DNA from: JAGDZR01 sp049115695
GTDB lineage: Bacteria; Bacteroidota; Bacteroidia; Cytophagales; Cyclobacteriaceae
Direction: 5' to 3'
Assembly (NCBI GenBank): GCA_049115695.1
Contig: JAGDZR010000003.1
Coordinates: forward strand, 333,725-397,724
DNA length: 64,000 nucleotides
Made by a program: the position numbers and the translations under genes. Positions 18,601 to 29,900 of the stretch are shown here, one piece after another. Every line of letters begins with the position of its first letter. Position 1 is the stretch's first letter. The notes beneath the pieces are model-generated. The model did no database searches, had not been told where the DNA came from, and was given only the letters and a program-made list of their open reading frames with translations.

Positions 18601-21600
18601 ATGAAAAAAATATACCTAATACTTGGTTGGTTACTGCTCAGTAGTACGCTAATCGCACAGAGCACCATCGGAACCTTTGGTTACCTCGGAGGTCAGCGTA
18701 ACGCTCGCTTGAGTGCGGACGACTCGGTTACCATCAATTTCTCTGGTGGTGACGTGATCGCTCCAGGTCAATTTCAAACTTTGCTACAGGATCAAGTTGA
18801 AATGATTGCTGGATTTCCAGGAATGGTTTCATACTTCCCGTTAGTCTTTGATCAGGAGTTGTTCATCTCAAAGGGCTATTATTCTGATTACGTCCAGCTT
18901 CAGTGGAACATTGTCTCCCAGCAGGATCGCATTTCAAGAATTAAGATTTTCAGAAAGCCGCTTGAATCCAGCGCTGATTCTGTTTTGGTAGCCACTATTG
19001 CGGCTGACAATTTCACCTATCGTGATGAATACGCCGAGAAAGGTGAACTATACAAATACACGCTCTTCGCGGAAGGCATTGCGGATGAGCTACGCATCCC
19101 ATTTATCAATATTATCGAGGGGGTTGGTTTTGCATTCCCCTTTGGTACTGCTGCAGGCCGTATCACCTATTCGGGTGGTACGGCAGTAGCCGGAGTTCAA
19201 GTATTAGCTGAAACAGATGGCAACTTGAGCGGAAAGAGCATAACCCTCAATGGTACAGATGCTTATCTGTCCATAGAGCATCAAGCAGATCATGATGAGA
19301 TGATCCTTGAAAATGGATTTACCATTCAGCAATGGGTAAAGTATGAGGGGTCATCTAATAAAGGTGCACTCTTTAGTAAAGGACCTCAATATGAGTTAAC
19401 ATATGAACCTGGCACACTTAGTTTTATGGTAGGTGATGTCACATTGGATATGCCATACAATCATCCGGTAGATAGTTTTTTTCATGTTTCAGCTATCTAT
19501 GATGCTGCCTATGGCCTCAAGCTTTATGTTCATAAAAATGATCAACTACTGGACTCTGCCATTCTACCTGGAAGTCCCACACTTTCCGGAAATAGAGACT
19601 ATCTACTTTTTGGAAGAAGTAGCGATGAAATCAATTACTTCCCAGGAGTCATTGATGAACTAAGAGTTTGGAATGCTCCTTTGACTTATGATGACGTCCT
19701 AGGGAATTTCTCAAGATATCTCACGGGTTCAGAAGCGCATCTTTCAGGTTATTGGAAATTAAATTCTGGTTCTGGAAATGGTTTTTACGACTTCTCCAGA
19801 ACCGGCTATGAGTTCAATGAAAATCATGGATCTGTAAGACGAGGAAATTGGGAGGAAGATATCCCTAACCAAAGTCAATTGGCTTACAGAGGTGTAACCG
19901 ACGAACATGGCAACTATGTTGTTCGAGGCTTTCCTTATGAAACAGCCGGATCACAATACACCTTCACTCCTCTTTTCGGAGTTCATGAGTTTGAGCCTAC
20001 ACAGCAACTAAGATTTGTGGGGGACGGTTCTTCTATCCACAATGGATTGGACTTTGAAGATGTTTCTTCATTTCCTGTAACAGGTACAGTTAAGTATCGA
20101 CATTCAGCATTCCCTGTGGAAGGGATTTCAGTACTCATTGATGGGCAGGCCGCCATAGACGAAGAAGGAAACCTTATCACAACTGACAACCTGGGCAAAT
20201 TCACCATTGATGTCCCCATTGGACAACACAGCCTTAAATTGAGCAAGAACGGTCATGTTTTTGAACAAGAAGGCCGCTTTCCACCCAGGAACGCCGAAGG
20301 TGAAATTGTAACTTATGACTTTCAGCAGCCTTTATCAGGACTAGAATTCATTGATAGTACGGTTGTGAAGCTGGTTGGTAAAGTGGTTGGTGGACCTACT
20401 GAGGCGGGCAAACCTCTTGGGTTTGGCTTATCTAATAACAACATAGGTGATGCAGAGATTTCCTTAAGAGCAGAGAAGCCATGGGATATCAGTGTCAGTG
20501 ATAGCACAGAAATCTATGCTGAGAGGGACATTGATTCACGAACACGGTTTTTCAATAGAGATATAACCATCCTCCCAGATGTCAACACCGGTGAATTTGT
20601 AGCATATCTGCCCCCTGAAAAATATACTGTATCAAGTGTTTCTGCAGGTGATTATACATTCGGAGATGAGCATCATGTGACCATCAATTTGGAGCAATCC
20701 TTGAATCAAACTGAATCAAATGAGGAAATCATTGGAGGCGAATTGGAGAATGGAGATGAATTGCCAGGCTACTCTCCCATCGATTCCAGCCAATATGATT
20801 TTTTCAAAACCCAGATCAATGCCGACACTACATTTTTTATTGGAGGTAAAAACTTCACTTTCGAAAAGAAAAAGGACTTTATACTACGCGTAACACCGGA
20901 AATCGATGTGTTAAACAATGATGGGTTGGCTCTGTTTGGAGAATCTACCTACGCATATGAAGATGAAATTAGAGAAGATGACATTGAGCTAATTAATGCA
21001 AGTAATGAATATACGTTTGGACATCCTGTTTTCTTCCAGCAGAGTCGATATCAAATGAAAATCAGTGTCTTTGAAGAATACACCAACGCTGATGACGGAG
21101 GTGCGGTTGATCGAGTTCCAGTTAAAGATGGTAGAATCGAAATAGTTAATGATTTTGCCATTGATACTGATCTTCAAACGCTGGAATTAGACGACAAAGG
21201 AAAAGCTACTTACACATTCGGTGGCGGATTTCCTGAATTGAACAAGAATGTAACTGACGGAACTCTGAGCTTTACTCGTCCATTCTCTTTAACAGCAGTA
21301 ACAGGCCAAAATGGGACCATTCGCACTACATGGCGAGAAGCTGACCCGCTGAGAGGGATTGTTTTTGGAGGAGTACCACAGGGTAATGATTTTGTCACCA
21401 CAGGTCCTAATCAGATAATGACCATACTTAGAGATCCGCCGGGATCGGAAAGCCATGCCTACCTGGAAAAGGGAATGTCTACAACCTCTACTACAAGTTG
21501 GAGCTCTGACAAAACCGAAACCAGCTCAGCAAATCTAAAGTTGTCATTAGGCGGTAAGATTAAGACCTGGGCGGGTATTGGTGCTGGAGTGATCAATGAA

Positions 21601-24600
21601 ATTGAAATAAAAGCGGACTTGGATCTAGGTCTTGAGCAAGAAATCAATCACACTGCAAGCGGTGAGACTCAAACAACTGTTACCACGACAAAATCCTGGA
21701 GTACTAGCCAGGATGGATCCTTTGTAGGAGCGCCAGGAGATGTATTCGTAGGAAACTCTACCAATATTGTGTACGGGTCGGCTCTTTCAATACAACCCAT
21801 CCCTACAACAGATCAAGAATGCATAAGCGGCGATTGTGATGGGGTAGTTAATGGTGACTTTCAATTGGGGCCAAGGACCGCTTTAAGGTTAAATCCTGAA
21901 TTCGGAACAATGTTTATTTATACCCAGTCCCATATCGAAAACGTACTAATACCCAACTTAAAAGACATCAGAAACAGTTTACTAACTACAGATCCAAATC
22001 CGGAATCTGTAGTTGTCGGAGATGATGTTCTAAACGTGTCTCTTGTTCAAGCCGATGATGATCGATTTGGTACACCGAATAACAATGCTGAAATATGGGG
22101 TGATGATGCAACCACCGAAATCGGAATTGGACCTAGTTACAAAATACTTATACCAGCAGGAACTGATACTACTTCAGTATCTGATACTATTGCCTACTAC
22201 AACAAACAAATTGAGAGTTGGGAAAGAATATTGGCAGAAAACGAACGAGTAAAAGTAGAGGCCGCTCTTTCTGAAAACATTTCATTTGATGGAGGAACAT
22301 CTTATAGCAGTTCAGAGTCAGTGGAATCTTCCTCATCCTACTCCTACGACTTTAGTGTAGGGATTACCAAGAGCATGGCTTCCTCCATTGGTATCGCTGT
22401 TTCAGGGATGGGAGCAGAAGTCAACATGTCGCGTACAAGTAAAATGGGAACGAGTCAGAGTTCTGGTTCATCTCTATCCAACTCTACTACTTATGGCTAT
22501 TTATTAGCTGATGGTAGTAATTCTGGAAGTACTGCTGATTATTATTCCATAGACGTAAAGACTCCTGAAGATGGCTTTGGGCCAGTATTTGTAACCCGAG
22601 CTGGGGTTACGAGTTGCCCTTATGAAGGTGAAACGCTCACGAAGTATTTTGAACCAGGTGAGCATACATTGAATTTCGCAACCGTGCAGGTCGAGAAGCC
22701 AGAGTTAACCATAGTTAATCCATTGGTAGCCAATGTACCTTCCAATCGTGCTGCTGAGATCACACTGGAATTAAAGAACAATTCTGAAAGTGAATCTGAT
22801 GTTTTCTATAACCTGACCGTCGATGATCAATCCAATTTTAACGGTGCGGTATTGTCAATAGATGGAGCAGTTCTCACCGGAGATGGGCGAGGTGTTTTAG
22901 TTCCATATGGTACTACTGTCACTAAAATCCTAAAAGTTGAAAAGGGATCTGATGATGTGAATGATTACGAGGACATCAAGCTAAGTCTTTCTTCACAGTG
23001 TGACAGTAAAATCAGTGATTCACAAGTTTTTAGCGTGCACTTCCAACCTGGATGTTCCGACATCAACCTGATTTCGCCTGTTGATCAATGGGTGGTGAAT
23101 ACAAACACTATTCCCGTGAAAACACAGAACATACGATTCAATGACTATGATATCCAGAATGGTCAATTCAAATATGTTAAGTTTCAATACAAAGCATCTA
23201 GCAGTTCACAATGGCTGACTGAAATGATTTTTTACAATGCTCAATTGGTCACACAAGTAGAGTACGATGCACTTGACGAACCAAAAGCATGGTTAGATGA
23301 AACTGGTGAGACTTTGTATCCATGGGACATGAATGCCCTTCCTGACAGAGATTATGACCTGCAGGTTGTATCCGTTTGTGAAATCGCTCCTGGAGAAACT
23401 GCAGAGACTCCTAGTGCAACACATTCTGGTATCAAGGACACCAAACGACCGTTGGTTTTTGGTTCACCTCAGCCTGCTGATGGTGTACTATCTGCAAATG
23501 ATGAGATCATGATCCAGTTCGACGAAACAATCGAAGATGGGATTCTCAACAACTTCAACTTCTCGATCAAAGGAGTATTGAACACAGCAGAGCTTGCGCA
23601 TGATGCAAGTACAAAACTAGATGGAGTTGATGATTACCTTAAAATACCAGATGGACTGGACCTTAGTAACAGGTCATTCACAATTGAGTTTTGGTTGAAG
23701 AGAGACAATACGAGTAAGAAACAGGTCATAGTCAGTAAAGGATTTGCTATAGACGATGTATTCGAATTTGGTTTTACGGCTACCAATAATTTTTTCATCA
23801 ATGTTAGTGGTGAAACGACCAACTCAAGTGGGACCTATACAGATACAAATTGGAATCATTACGCCATCACATATGACTCAGAAACAGGCAATGTAAGTGC
23901 CTATATGAATGACGAATACATATTTGATGAATTAAACATAAACGCAACGTTCAGCGGTGAAGGAGCCATATCGATAGGTAAGGCAATCGCCACAGACAAT
24001 CAGCACTACGAAGGTAATATTCATGATTTCAGAATCTGGAATAGGACTAAAACTATCGGTGATGTATTTGCCAGCATGCACAAAAAGCTCATTGGATCTG
24101 AAGTAGGTCTGATTGGTTTGTGGCCTTTGGATGAGGCCAATGGCGCTACAGGATATGATCTTGCAAGATTCAGACATGCTATCGTATTCGCTGATTGGGA
24201 AGTTTCTCCTCAGGGTAAATCATTTGAGTTTGATGGAAGTGATGACGTATTAGAAATCAACACAGGTAGCACCGTGATAATCACGGATGAAATGGATTAC
24301 ACAATCGAGCTATGGTTCAAAGGTGCTGCTCAGAGCAATACCGTTTTATTCTCAACTGGAAAGGGTGATGGTACTGATTCATACAATGCGCCTGAAAACA
24401 GTCTGGCCATTGGTTTCGACGGAAGTGGTGAATTGTCTTATGTTCACAATGGAGAATCGTTGAATATTGAAGGAGATTATCTTGATGATGCATGGCATCA
24501 TTTAGCGCTCAGCATCAGCAGGTTATCAACCATCAATGTATTTGTTGATGGTACATCAGTAGCCTCTTCTCCTACTGGTAATGTTGGAGGAATGTCGGGA

Positions 24601-26922
24601 GCTACTATGTGGCTCGGTGCGCGTGGGTACAAAACTGATGTCGTTACAGTGGTTAATGATCAATATTTCAATGGTTTAATCGATGATTTTAGAATCTGGA
24701 ATAGAAGTAAAAAATCATCTGAGATCAATCTTAACAGAAATGCCAGACTACATGGAGATGAAATAGGTTTGGTCGCCTACTACCCTTTTGAGCGTTATGA
24801 AACTATAAATGGAATCAAGATAATGACTCCAACCGTGGAGGATCAGTGGAATAACCCATATGGTTCTAATGGTGGAACTGCAACCGCCTCGGGTGGCGCT
24901 GATTACAACGATCAAACACCTAACATTAAGGACGCAAGACCTGTCAGTAGTATTGATTTTGACTGGGCTGTAAACGATGATAAAATCATTCTAACACCCT
25001 CTAATACTTTCACTCCATTAATCGAGAAGTCCATTCTGGAAATTACCGTTCAGAACATTGAAGACAAGAAAGAAAACCGAATCGCCTCCCCTATTACCTG
25101 GACAGCATATGTAGATCGCAATCAGGTGAAATGGGATCAAAGTGATATTGAGGTGAAAAAGGAGCTCTATACCGATCATTCATTCACCGTTGATATTGTC
25201 AACCATGGTGGAACCGATACAGATTTCGATCTTGACAATCTCCCCTTATGGTTGGAGGCCAGCCCAAATTCGGGAACATTGGCACCTCTTTCAACGCAAA
25301 CCATAAGTTTTGCAATCAACGAAGGTTTGAATACGGGATACTATCGTGAGGACATTTACCTCAGTACAGATTTCGGCTATGATGAAAAGTTAGCCATTGA
25401 TGTACAGGTATATTCCCCAGGACCTGAATGGGAAATCAACCCAACCGATTTTGAGTATTCAATGAATTTGATTGCTCAACTGGAGATCAACAATATCCTT
25501 TCATCTGATGAGAATGATCAGGTGGCTGCATTTGTAGGTGATAGTATTCGTGGAGTTGTCAATCTCACCTATTTATCTCAACTGGACATGTATGAAGTCT
25601 TTCTCGACATCTACAGTAACACCCATTCCGGAGAGCAAATTGAGTTGCGTGTCTGGGATGCTAGCAAGGGTATCGAATACCGTGAAGCACTCCCGGAAGT
25701 AACCTTTGTCGCGAACCTTCTGATAGGAACTCCTAGCATACCGGACAAAATCATCGCTGGAGATATTATGGTTCAGGAAGTAACCATCAATAAAGGATGG
25801 AATTGGACCTCATTCAATGTGGATGCCAATAACCTATCCAATATCAACACATTGATGGAAGACATTTCATCTGAAAGTGGAGATGTGATAAAGGGGATTG
25901 ATAAGTTTGATGTTTACACTGAGGGTATTGGTTGGTCAGGCACACTAAGCAGCAATGGAGGCCTGCTAAACGGAGAAATGTATCTCATGAGCTTAAGTAG
26001 TGATGGCCTGGTAGAAGCCATTGGTACTCAACTTAATGTAAGTGCTAATATTGACATTAGTATAGGTTGGAACTGGATTGGTTTCAACCCACAGTTCAAC
26101 ATGACATTGAACGAGGCATTTACCAATTTCAATCCTGCCAACGGCGATATCATCAAGAGTCAATATGCTTTTGCCGTATATGATAGCAATCTGGGCTGGT
26201 TAGGAAGTTTAAGAAACCTCGAACCTGGTAATGGATATCTTTTTAATTCCGCTACTGTAGGCACCTTGAATTACCCTGAGGTGTCATTCCTTTCCAATGG
26301 GCGATCAAGCAATATTGTTACTTCAACAGAGGCACTTAACAGACATGATTATCAACACAACATGTCCATGATTGCATCTGTCACAAATGGTGAAAATGAG
26401 GGCAACTTACTACTGGCATATGTTGGAAATGAACTTAGGGGAATCATTAAACCCATTGAGGTTCAAGACAGACTAGTCTATTTCCTGACCTTACATGGTA
26501 ATGTTGAAGAGCAGCAAATCTCGTTCCGACTTTACAACAAGTTCGATCAGACCGAGAGCGAGATTACTGAAACAATAAACTTCCAGGCAAACGCTATTGT
26601 TGGTTCCATTGACAAACCTATGGTACTGACTCCTGGAGTGGTTTCTATCAATGGAAATGCTTTGCAGGAGGTAATGGCCTACCCTAACCCATTTACTGAA
26701 GAATTGGTGGTGCTCATCCCGAGAACAGGTCAAGACATTCAAAACGTTGAACTGACAGATTTGTCCGGAAAGAAAATCTTCAACTTACCGATCAGTGCTT
26801 CAGACAATTTCTGGGAAGCCAGGTGGCAGTCCGGACATAGAAACATGAAACCTGGAATCTATCTGGTTCATTACACCTTAGGTGAGGAAAAGCACAGTAT
26901 CCGCGTAATCAAGAGAAAGTAA
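18601..26922 (+). CDS. Giant LamG-type surface protein with T9SS sorting domain
   Basis: 2773 residues from ATG 18601; an upstream TTG at 18592 adds only three codons. Order: signal peptide (1-20, ending LIAQ); Fn3-like region (about 80-160); LamG/concanavalin-like domain (about 210-395, with FPGVIDELRVWN); carboxypeptidase-regulatory-like fold (about 487-563); long beta-rich region with two Ser/Thr-rich segments (about 955-1040 and 1223-1300); two more LamG domains (about 1667-1840 and 1867-2066, each with a FRIWNR motif); a VAAFVGDSIRGV module (about 2276-2390); two GWNW repeats (about 2397-2560); a second such module (about 2580-2680); and a type A T9SS sorting domain (about 2687-2773, YPNPFTEEL to RVIKRK). 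Predicted to be exported by Sec then T9SS and attached to the cell surface, as an adhesin or polymer binder. Ligand unknown. Followed two bases later by the cadherin gene. Confidence 0.9.
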   Translation: MKKIYLILGWLLLSSTLIAQSTIGTFGYLGGQRNARLSADDSVTINFSGGDVIAPGQFQTLLQDQVEMIAGFPGMVSYFPLVFDQELFISKGYYSDYVQLQWNIVSQQDRISRIKIFRKPLESSADSVLVATIAADNFTYRDEYAEKGELYKYTLFAEGIADELRIPFINIIEGVGFAFPFGTAAGRITYSGGTAVAGVQVLAETDGNLSGKSITLNGTDAYLSIEHQADHDEMILENGFTIQQWVKYEGSSNKGALFSKGPQYELTYEPGTLSFMVGDVTLDMPYNHPVDSFFHVSAIYDAAYGLKLYVHKNDQLLDSAILPGSPTLSGNRDYLLFGRSSDEINYFPGVIDELRVWNAPLTYDDVLGNFSRYLTGSEAHLSGYWKLNSGSGNGFYDFSRTGYEFNENHGSVRRGNWEEDIPNQSQLAYRGVTDEHGNYVVRGFPYETAGSQYTFTPLFGVHEFEPTQQLRFVGDGSSIHNGLDFEDVSSFPVTGTVKYRHSAFPVEGISVLIDGQAAIDEEGNLITTDNLGKFTIDVPIGQHSLKLSKNGHVFEQEGRFPPRNAEGEIVTYDFQQPLSGLEFIDSTVVKLVGKVVGGPTEAGKPLGFGLSNNNIGDAEISLRAEKPWDISVSDSTEIYAERDIDSRTRFFNRDITILPDVNTGEFVAYLPPEKYTVSSVSAGDYTFGDEHHVTINLEQSLNQTESNEEIIGGELENGDELPGYSPIDSSQYDFFKTQINADTTFFIGGKNFTFEKKKDFILRVTPEIDVLNNDGLALFGESTYAYEDEIREDDIELINASNEYTFGHPVFFQQSRYQMKISVFEEYTNADDGGAVDRVPVKDGRIEIVNDFAIDTDLQTLELDDKGKATYTFGGGFPELNKNVTDGTLSFTRPFSLTAVTGQNGTIRTTWREADPLRGIVFGGVPQGNDFVTTGPNQIMTILRDPPGSESHAYLEKGMSTTSTTSWSSDKTETSSANLKLSLGGKIKTWAGIGAGVINEIEIKADLDLGLEQEINHTASGETQTTVTTTKSWSTSQDGSFVGAPGDVFVGNSTNIVYGSALSIQPIPTTDQECISGDCDGVVNGDFQLGPRTALRLNPEFGTMFIYTQSHIENVLIPNLKDIRNSLLTTDPNPESVVVGDDVLNVSLVQADDDRFGTPNNNAEIWGDDATTEIGIGPSYKILIPAGTDTTSVSDTIAYYNKQIESWERILAENERVKVEAALSENISFDGGTSYSSSESVESSSSYSYDFSVGITKSMASSIGIAVSGMGAEVNMSRTSKMGTSQSSGSSLSNSTTYGYLLADGSNSGSTADYYSIDVKTPEDGFGPVFVTRAGVTSCPYEGETLTKYFEPGEHTLNFATVQVEKPELTIVNPLVANVPSNRAAEITLELKNNSESESDVFYNLTVDDQSNFNGAVLSIDGAVLTGDGRGVLVPYGTTVTKILKVEKGSDDVNDYEDIKLSLSSQCDSKISDSQVFSVHFQPGCSDINLISPVDQWVVNTNTIPVKTQNIRFNDYDIQNGQFKYVKFQYKASSSSQWLTEMIFYNAQLVTQVEYDALDEPKAWLDETGETLYPWDMNALPDRDYDLQVVSVCEIAPGETAETPSATHSGIKDTKRPLVFGSPQPADGVLSANDEIMIQFDETIEDGILNNFNFSIKGVLNTAELAHDASTKLDGVDDYLKIPDGLDLSNRSFTIEFWLKRDNTSKKQVIVSKGFAIDDVFEFGFTATNNFFINVSGETTNSSGTYTDTNWNHYAITYDSETGNVSAYMNDEYIFDELNINATFSGEGAISIGKAIATDNQHYEGNIHDFRIWNRTKTIGDVFASMHKKLIGSEVGLIGLWPLDEANGATGYDLARFRHAIVFADWEVSPQGKSFEFDGSDDVLEINTGSTVIITDEMDYTIELWFKGAAQSNTVLFSTGKGDGTDSYNAPENSLAIGFDGSGELSYVHNGESLNIEGDYLDDAWHHLALSISRLSTINVFVDGTSVASSPTGNVGGMSGATMWLGARGYKTDVVTVVNDQYFNGLIDDFRIWNRSKKSSEINLNRNARLHGDEIGLVAYYPFERYETINGIKIMTPTVEDQWNNPYGSNGGTATASGGADYNDQTPNIKDARPVSSIDFDWAVNDDKIILTPSNTFTPLIEKSILEITVQNIEDKKENRIASPITWTAYVDRNQVKWDQSDIEVKKELYTDHSFTVDIVNHGGTDTDFDLDNLPLWLEASPNSGTLAPLSTQTISFAINEGLNTGYYREDIYLSTDFGYDEKLAIDVQVYSPGPEWEINPTDFEYSMNLIAQLEINNILSSDENDQVAAFVGDSIRGVVNLTYLSQLDMYEVFLDIYSNTHSGEQIELRVWDASKGIEYREALPEVTFVANLLIGTPSIPDKIIAGDIMVQEVTINKGWNWTSFNVDANNLSNINTLMEDISSESGDVIKGIDKFDVYTEGIGWSGTLSSNGGLLNGEMYLMSLSSDGLVEAIGTQLNVSANIDISIGWNWIGFNPQFNMTLNEAFTNFNPANGDIIKSQYAFAVYDSNLGWLGSLRNLEPGNGYLFNSATVGTLNYPEVSFLSNGRSSNIVTSTEALNRHDYQHNMSMIASVTNGENEGNLLLAYVGNELRGIIKPIEVQDRLVYFLTLHGNVEEQQISFRLYNKFDQTESEITETINFQANAIVGSIDKPMVLTPGVVSINGNALQEVMAYPNPFTEELVVLIPRTGQDIQNVELTDLSGKKIFNLPISASDNFWEARWQSGHRNMKPGIYLVHYTLGEEKHSIRVIKRK

Positions 26923-26924
26923 TC

Positions 26925-29900
26925 ATGAAGAAAACGATACTAATTGTGTTTGTGCTGGGTCTCTGCGGACAGATCCTGGCGCAAAACCCAAACTGGACAG
27001 TGGATGGCGCCTCTTTTGATCATTCAATGACCATCGTTGGAACCTTGAAAATAGGAGATGAAATCGCAAGTAATGAGCAGGATTATGTAGCTGCATTTGT
27101 CAATGATGAACTTAGAGGTGTTACGCAATTACAACACGAACCCACTAGCAACCAGTATCTGGCTTATTTGATCGTGTACGCCAACACCGTTTCAGAAGAG
27201 ATCACTTTTAAGGCATACAATCAGAGTGCAGATCAAGTTGTTGACTTGTTAAATACAGAGATTTTCAAAATCAATGAACAAATAGGTCATGTCGCATCTC
27301 CTTATATCTGGTCCAATGTCTTGCTTAACAGTGAAGCAGAGCTGATTGATTTTTCATTTGATGAGCAACTCGCTGCAGCAACTTTCAGGGATGATTCTGT
27401 ACTTCTTGACCTGGCTTATGATGCCAATATCGAGTCATTAACAGCATCTTTCACAATTTCTGATGGGGCCAAAGTGTACTTAGATGATATACTTCAAGTC
27501 TCTGGAAATACAGCAAATGATTTCTCTACCAGTGTTATCTATGAGGTTGTCTCAGAAGATGGGGAAACATCCAATGAGTACCTTGTCCTGGCACAAGTTA
27601 TCAACTCCACTCCCACTGATATCAGTCTTTCTAATACATCCATTAGTGAAAACAATAATGCTGAAGATGAGGTAGGCTCAATAACCATCACAGATGATGA
27701 TGCCTCTCATACCATAGAGCTTCTGGAACAAGGTGATCATCAGTACTTCAGCATTGAAAGTGGCAAACTGGTTGCTGACAGCATATTTGATTATGAGGTA
27801 AAAGATGAATTCGGCATAACAATAAAAGTCACTGATGGTGCTGCACAATCAATTGAGAAAGAATTTGCTATCCATATCAACGATGTAAACGAGTCGCCAA
27901 CTGGTCTACAGCTTAGTAAGGATGAATTTGAAGAAAACAATACTTCAAGTTCATTCCTTGCTACTTTATCAAGTGATGATGAGGATTTAAACGATGCAAT
28001 GACTTATTCCCTTATTACAGGGACCGATACTTTTAGAATTAGCAATGATTCGCTTTATGCAAAAGCCTCATTCAATTTTGAACACAAGTCTTTGTTTACT
28101 ATTTCAGTTAAGGTGACAGATCAGGGAAATAATGAATACCAGGACACTTTTACCATCACAATTCAAGACATAAATGATGCACCGTCATCCATTTCACTGA
28201 GCAGCAATGAAGTGTATGAGAACCTACCCTTTGGAACTGTGATAGGTTCCTTGATTGCATCAGATGAAGATGCTGATGACAAGCACACATTTGAACTGAT
28301 TGAAGGTGAAAACGGAGACCACAATGAATGGGTATTGATAAGCGGGGACGAATTGATGGTAAAGGAGGAATTGGACTATGAGCAATTAAAAACCCTTTCC
28401 ATTCGGGTAGCAGCAATCGACAAGTTTGATGCAACACTAGAACAAACCTTTACCATTAATGTACTGGATGTAAGTGATTCTCCTTCTGATATTGTGATTT
28501 CAAACAGTTCCATCCAAGAGAACGCTACCAATCAATTTGTTGGCACATTGTCCATTGGATCTTTTAGCTCAGATGAAATAACATTTGAAGTTTCTACGGA
28601 TCAACACTTCACTGTTTCAGGTGATACTTTGATTGCGAAAGGATCTTTCAATTATGAGGAGCAGAGCCTATATCATCCAATTATTATCGCAACTGACCTC
28701 AATGCCAAGACTTATCAGGATACGTTGACGATTTCAATTACAGATATAAATGATGCACCGGTCAATATTCAATTAAGTAACACAAGCGTATATGAAAACT
28801 TACCCTTTGGTAGTCTCATTGGTACTTTAAGCACTGAGGATGAAGATGTTGAGGAGAAGCATACGTTCACATTGACAGATGGTGAAGGAAATGACCATAA
28901 CACGCTCGTACTGATCAGCGACAATGAGTTACTTTTAAAGGAATCAGTGGATTATGAGCAAATTGATAGTCTATCAATTCGCATTGCAGTTACAGATAAA
29001 TCTGATGTTTCTTTTGAGCAAATATTGACCATTGATATTCAGGACACCAATGACTCGCCTACCGATCTCCTATTGTCAAATAGTAGCTTCCCTGAGAACA
29101 CTAATGGTCATTTCATAGGTCTTCTTTCTGTTGTTGACGTAGATCCTACTGCCACAATCTTTGGATTTATTGATGGGGATAATGACAATGAATTATTTAG
29201 TATCAGCTCAGATTCACTGTTCTCTACTGCTTATTTCGATTTTGAAAAGCGAAACTCATTTATTCTTGACATAGTAGCACATGATATCGACTCATTTGCG
29301 ACGATCAATAGATTCAATCTGACATTAACTAATGTCAATGAACCTCCTGCCTCATTTGACATGGAATATTTCCACTTACTGGAGCATGATACTATTGGGT
29401 CATTTATTGGTGAGGTGAGCGCTTCCGATCCTGACAGTGGTGATCAGTTAGCTTATACATTGGGGGCCGATTCAGCACTGGATAACCGCTTATTCAAGCT
29501 GGTAGGTAGCAATTTGAAAGGTGACAGCTTGTTCAACTATGAAGAAAGAGACAGTTTCTATATACAAGTAATAGCCACGGATCTTGCAGGTCTTTCAATT
29601 ACGGACACCATTTTAATTAAAGTGATAGATTGTAATGATGCACCAACTCAGTTGCTTCTGGACAGTGTAATGTTATTAGAGAATATGCCAGTTGGCAGTA
29701 CAATTGGATGGCTATCAACGTTGGACGAAGACGTTTCTGATGTACATTCCTATCAATTGTTGGATTCAGTTTCAAGTCAGTCTGTGTTAATTCAAGACAA
29801 TCAAATCATAACCCTTGATATGTTTGATTTCGAATCGGACGACTCACTTGATTTGAACATCATGAGTATTGACAGTGAAGGACAGAAAATTGTTGAAAGG

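Noticed and set aside
23634..24177. Two minus-strand frames within the giant gene
   Set aside because: Antisense to LamG domains 2 and 3; no start context or conserved motif.
28156..28437. 93-residue minus-strand reading frame in the cadherin gene
   Set aside because: Antisense to intact cadherin repeats; low-complexity Leu/His composition typical of a shadow frame.
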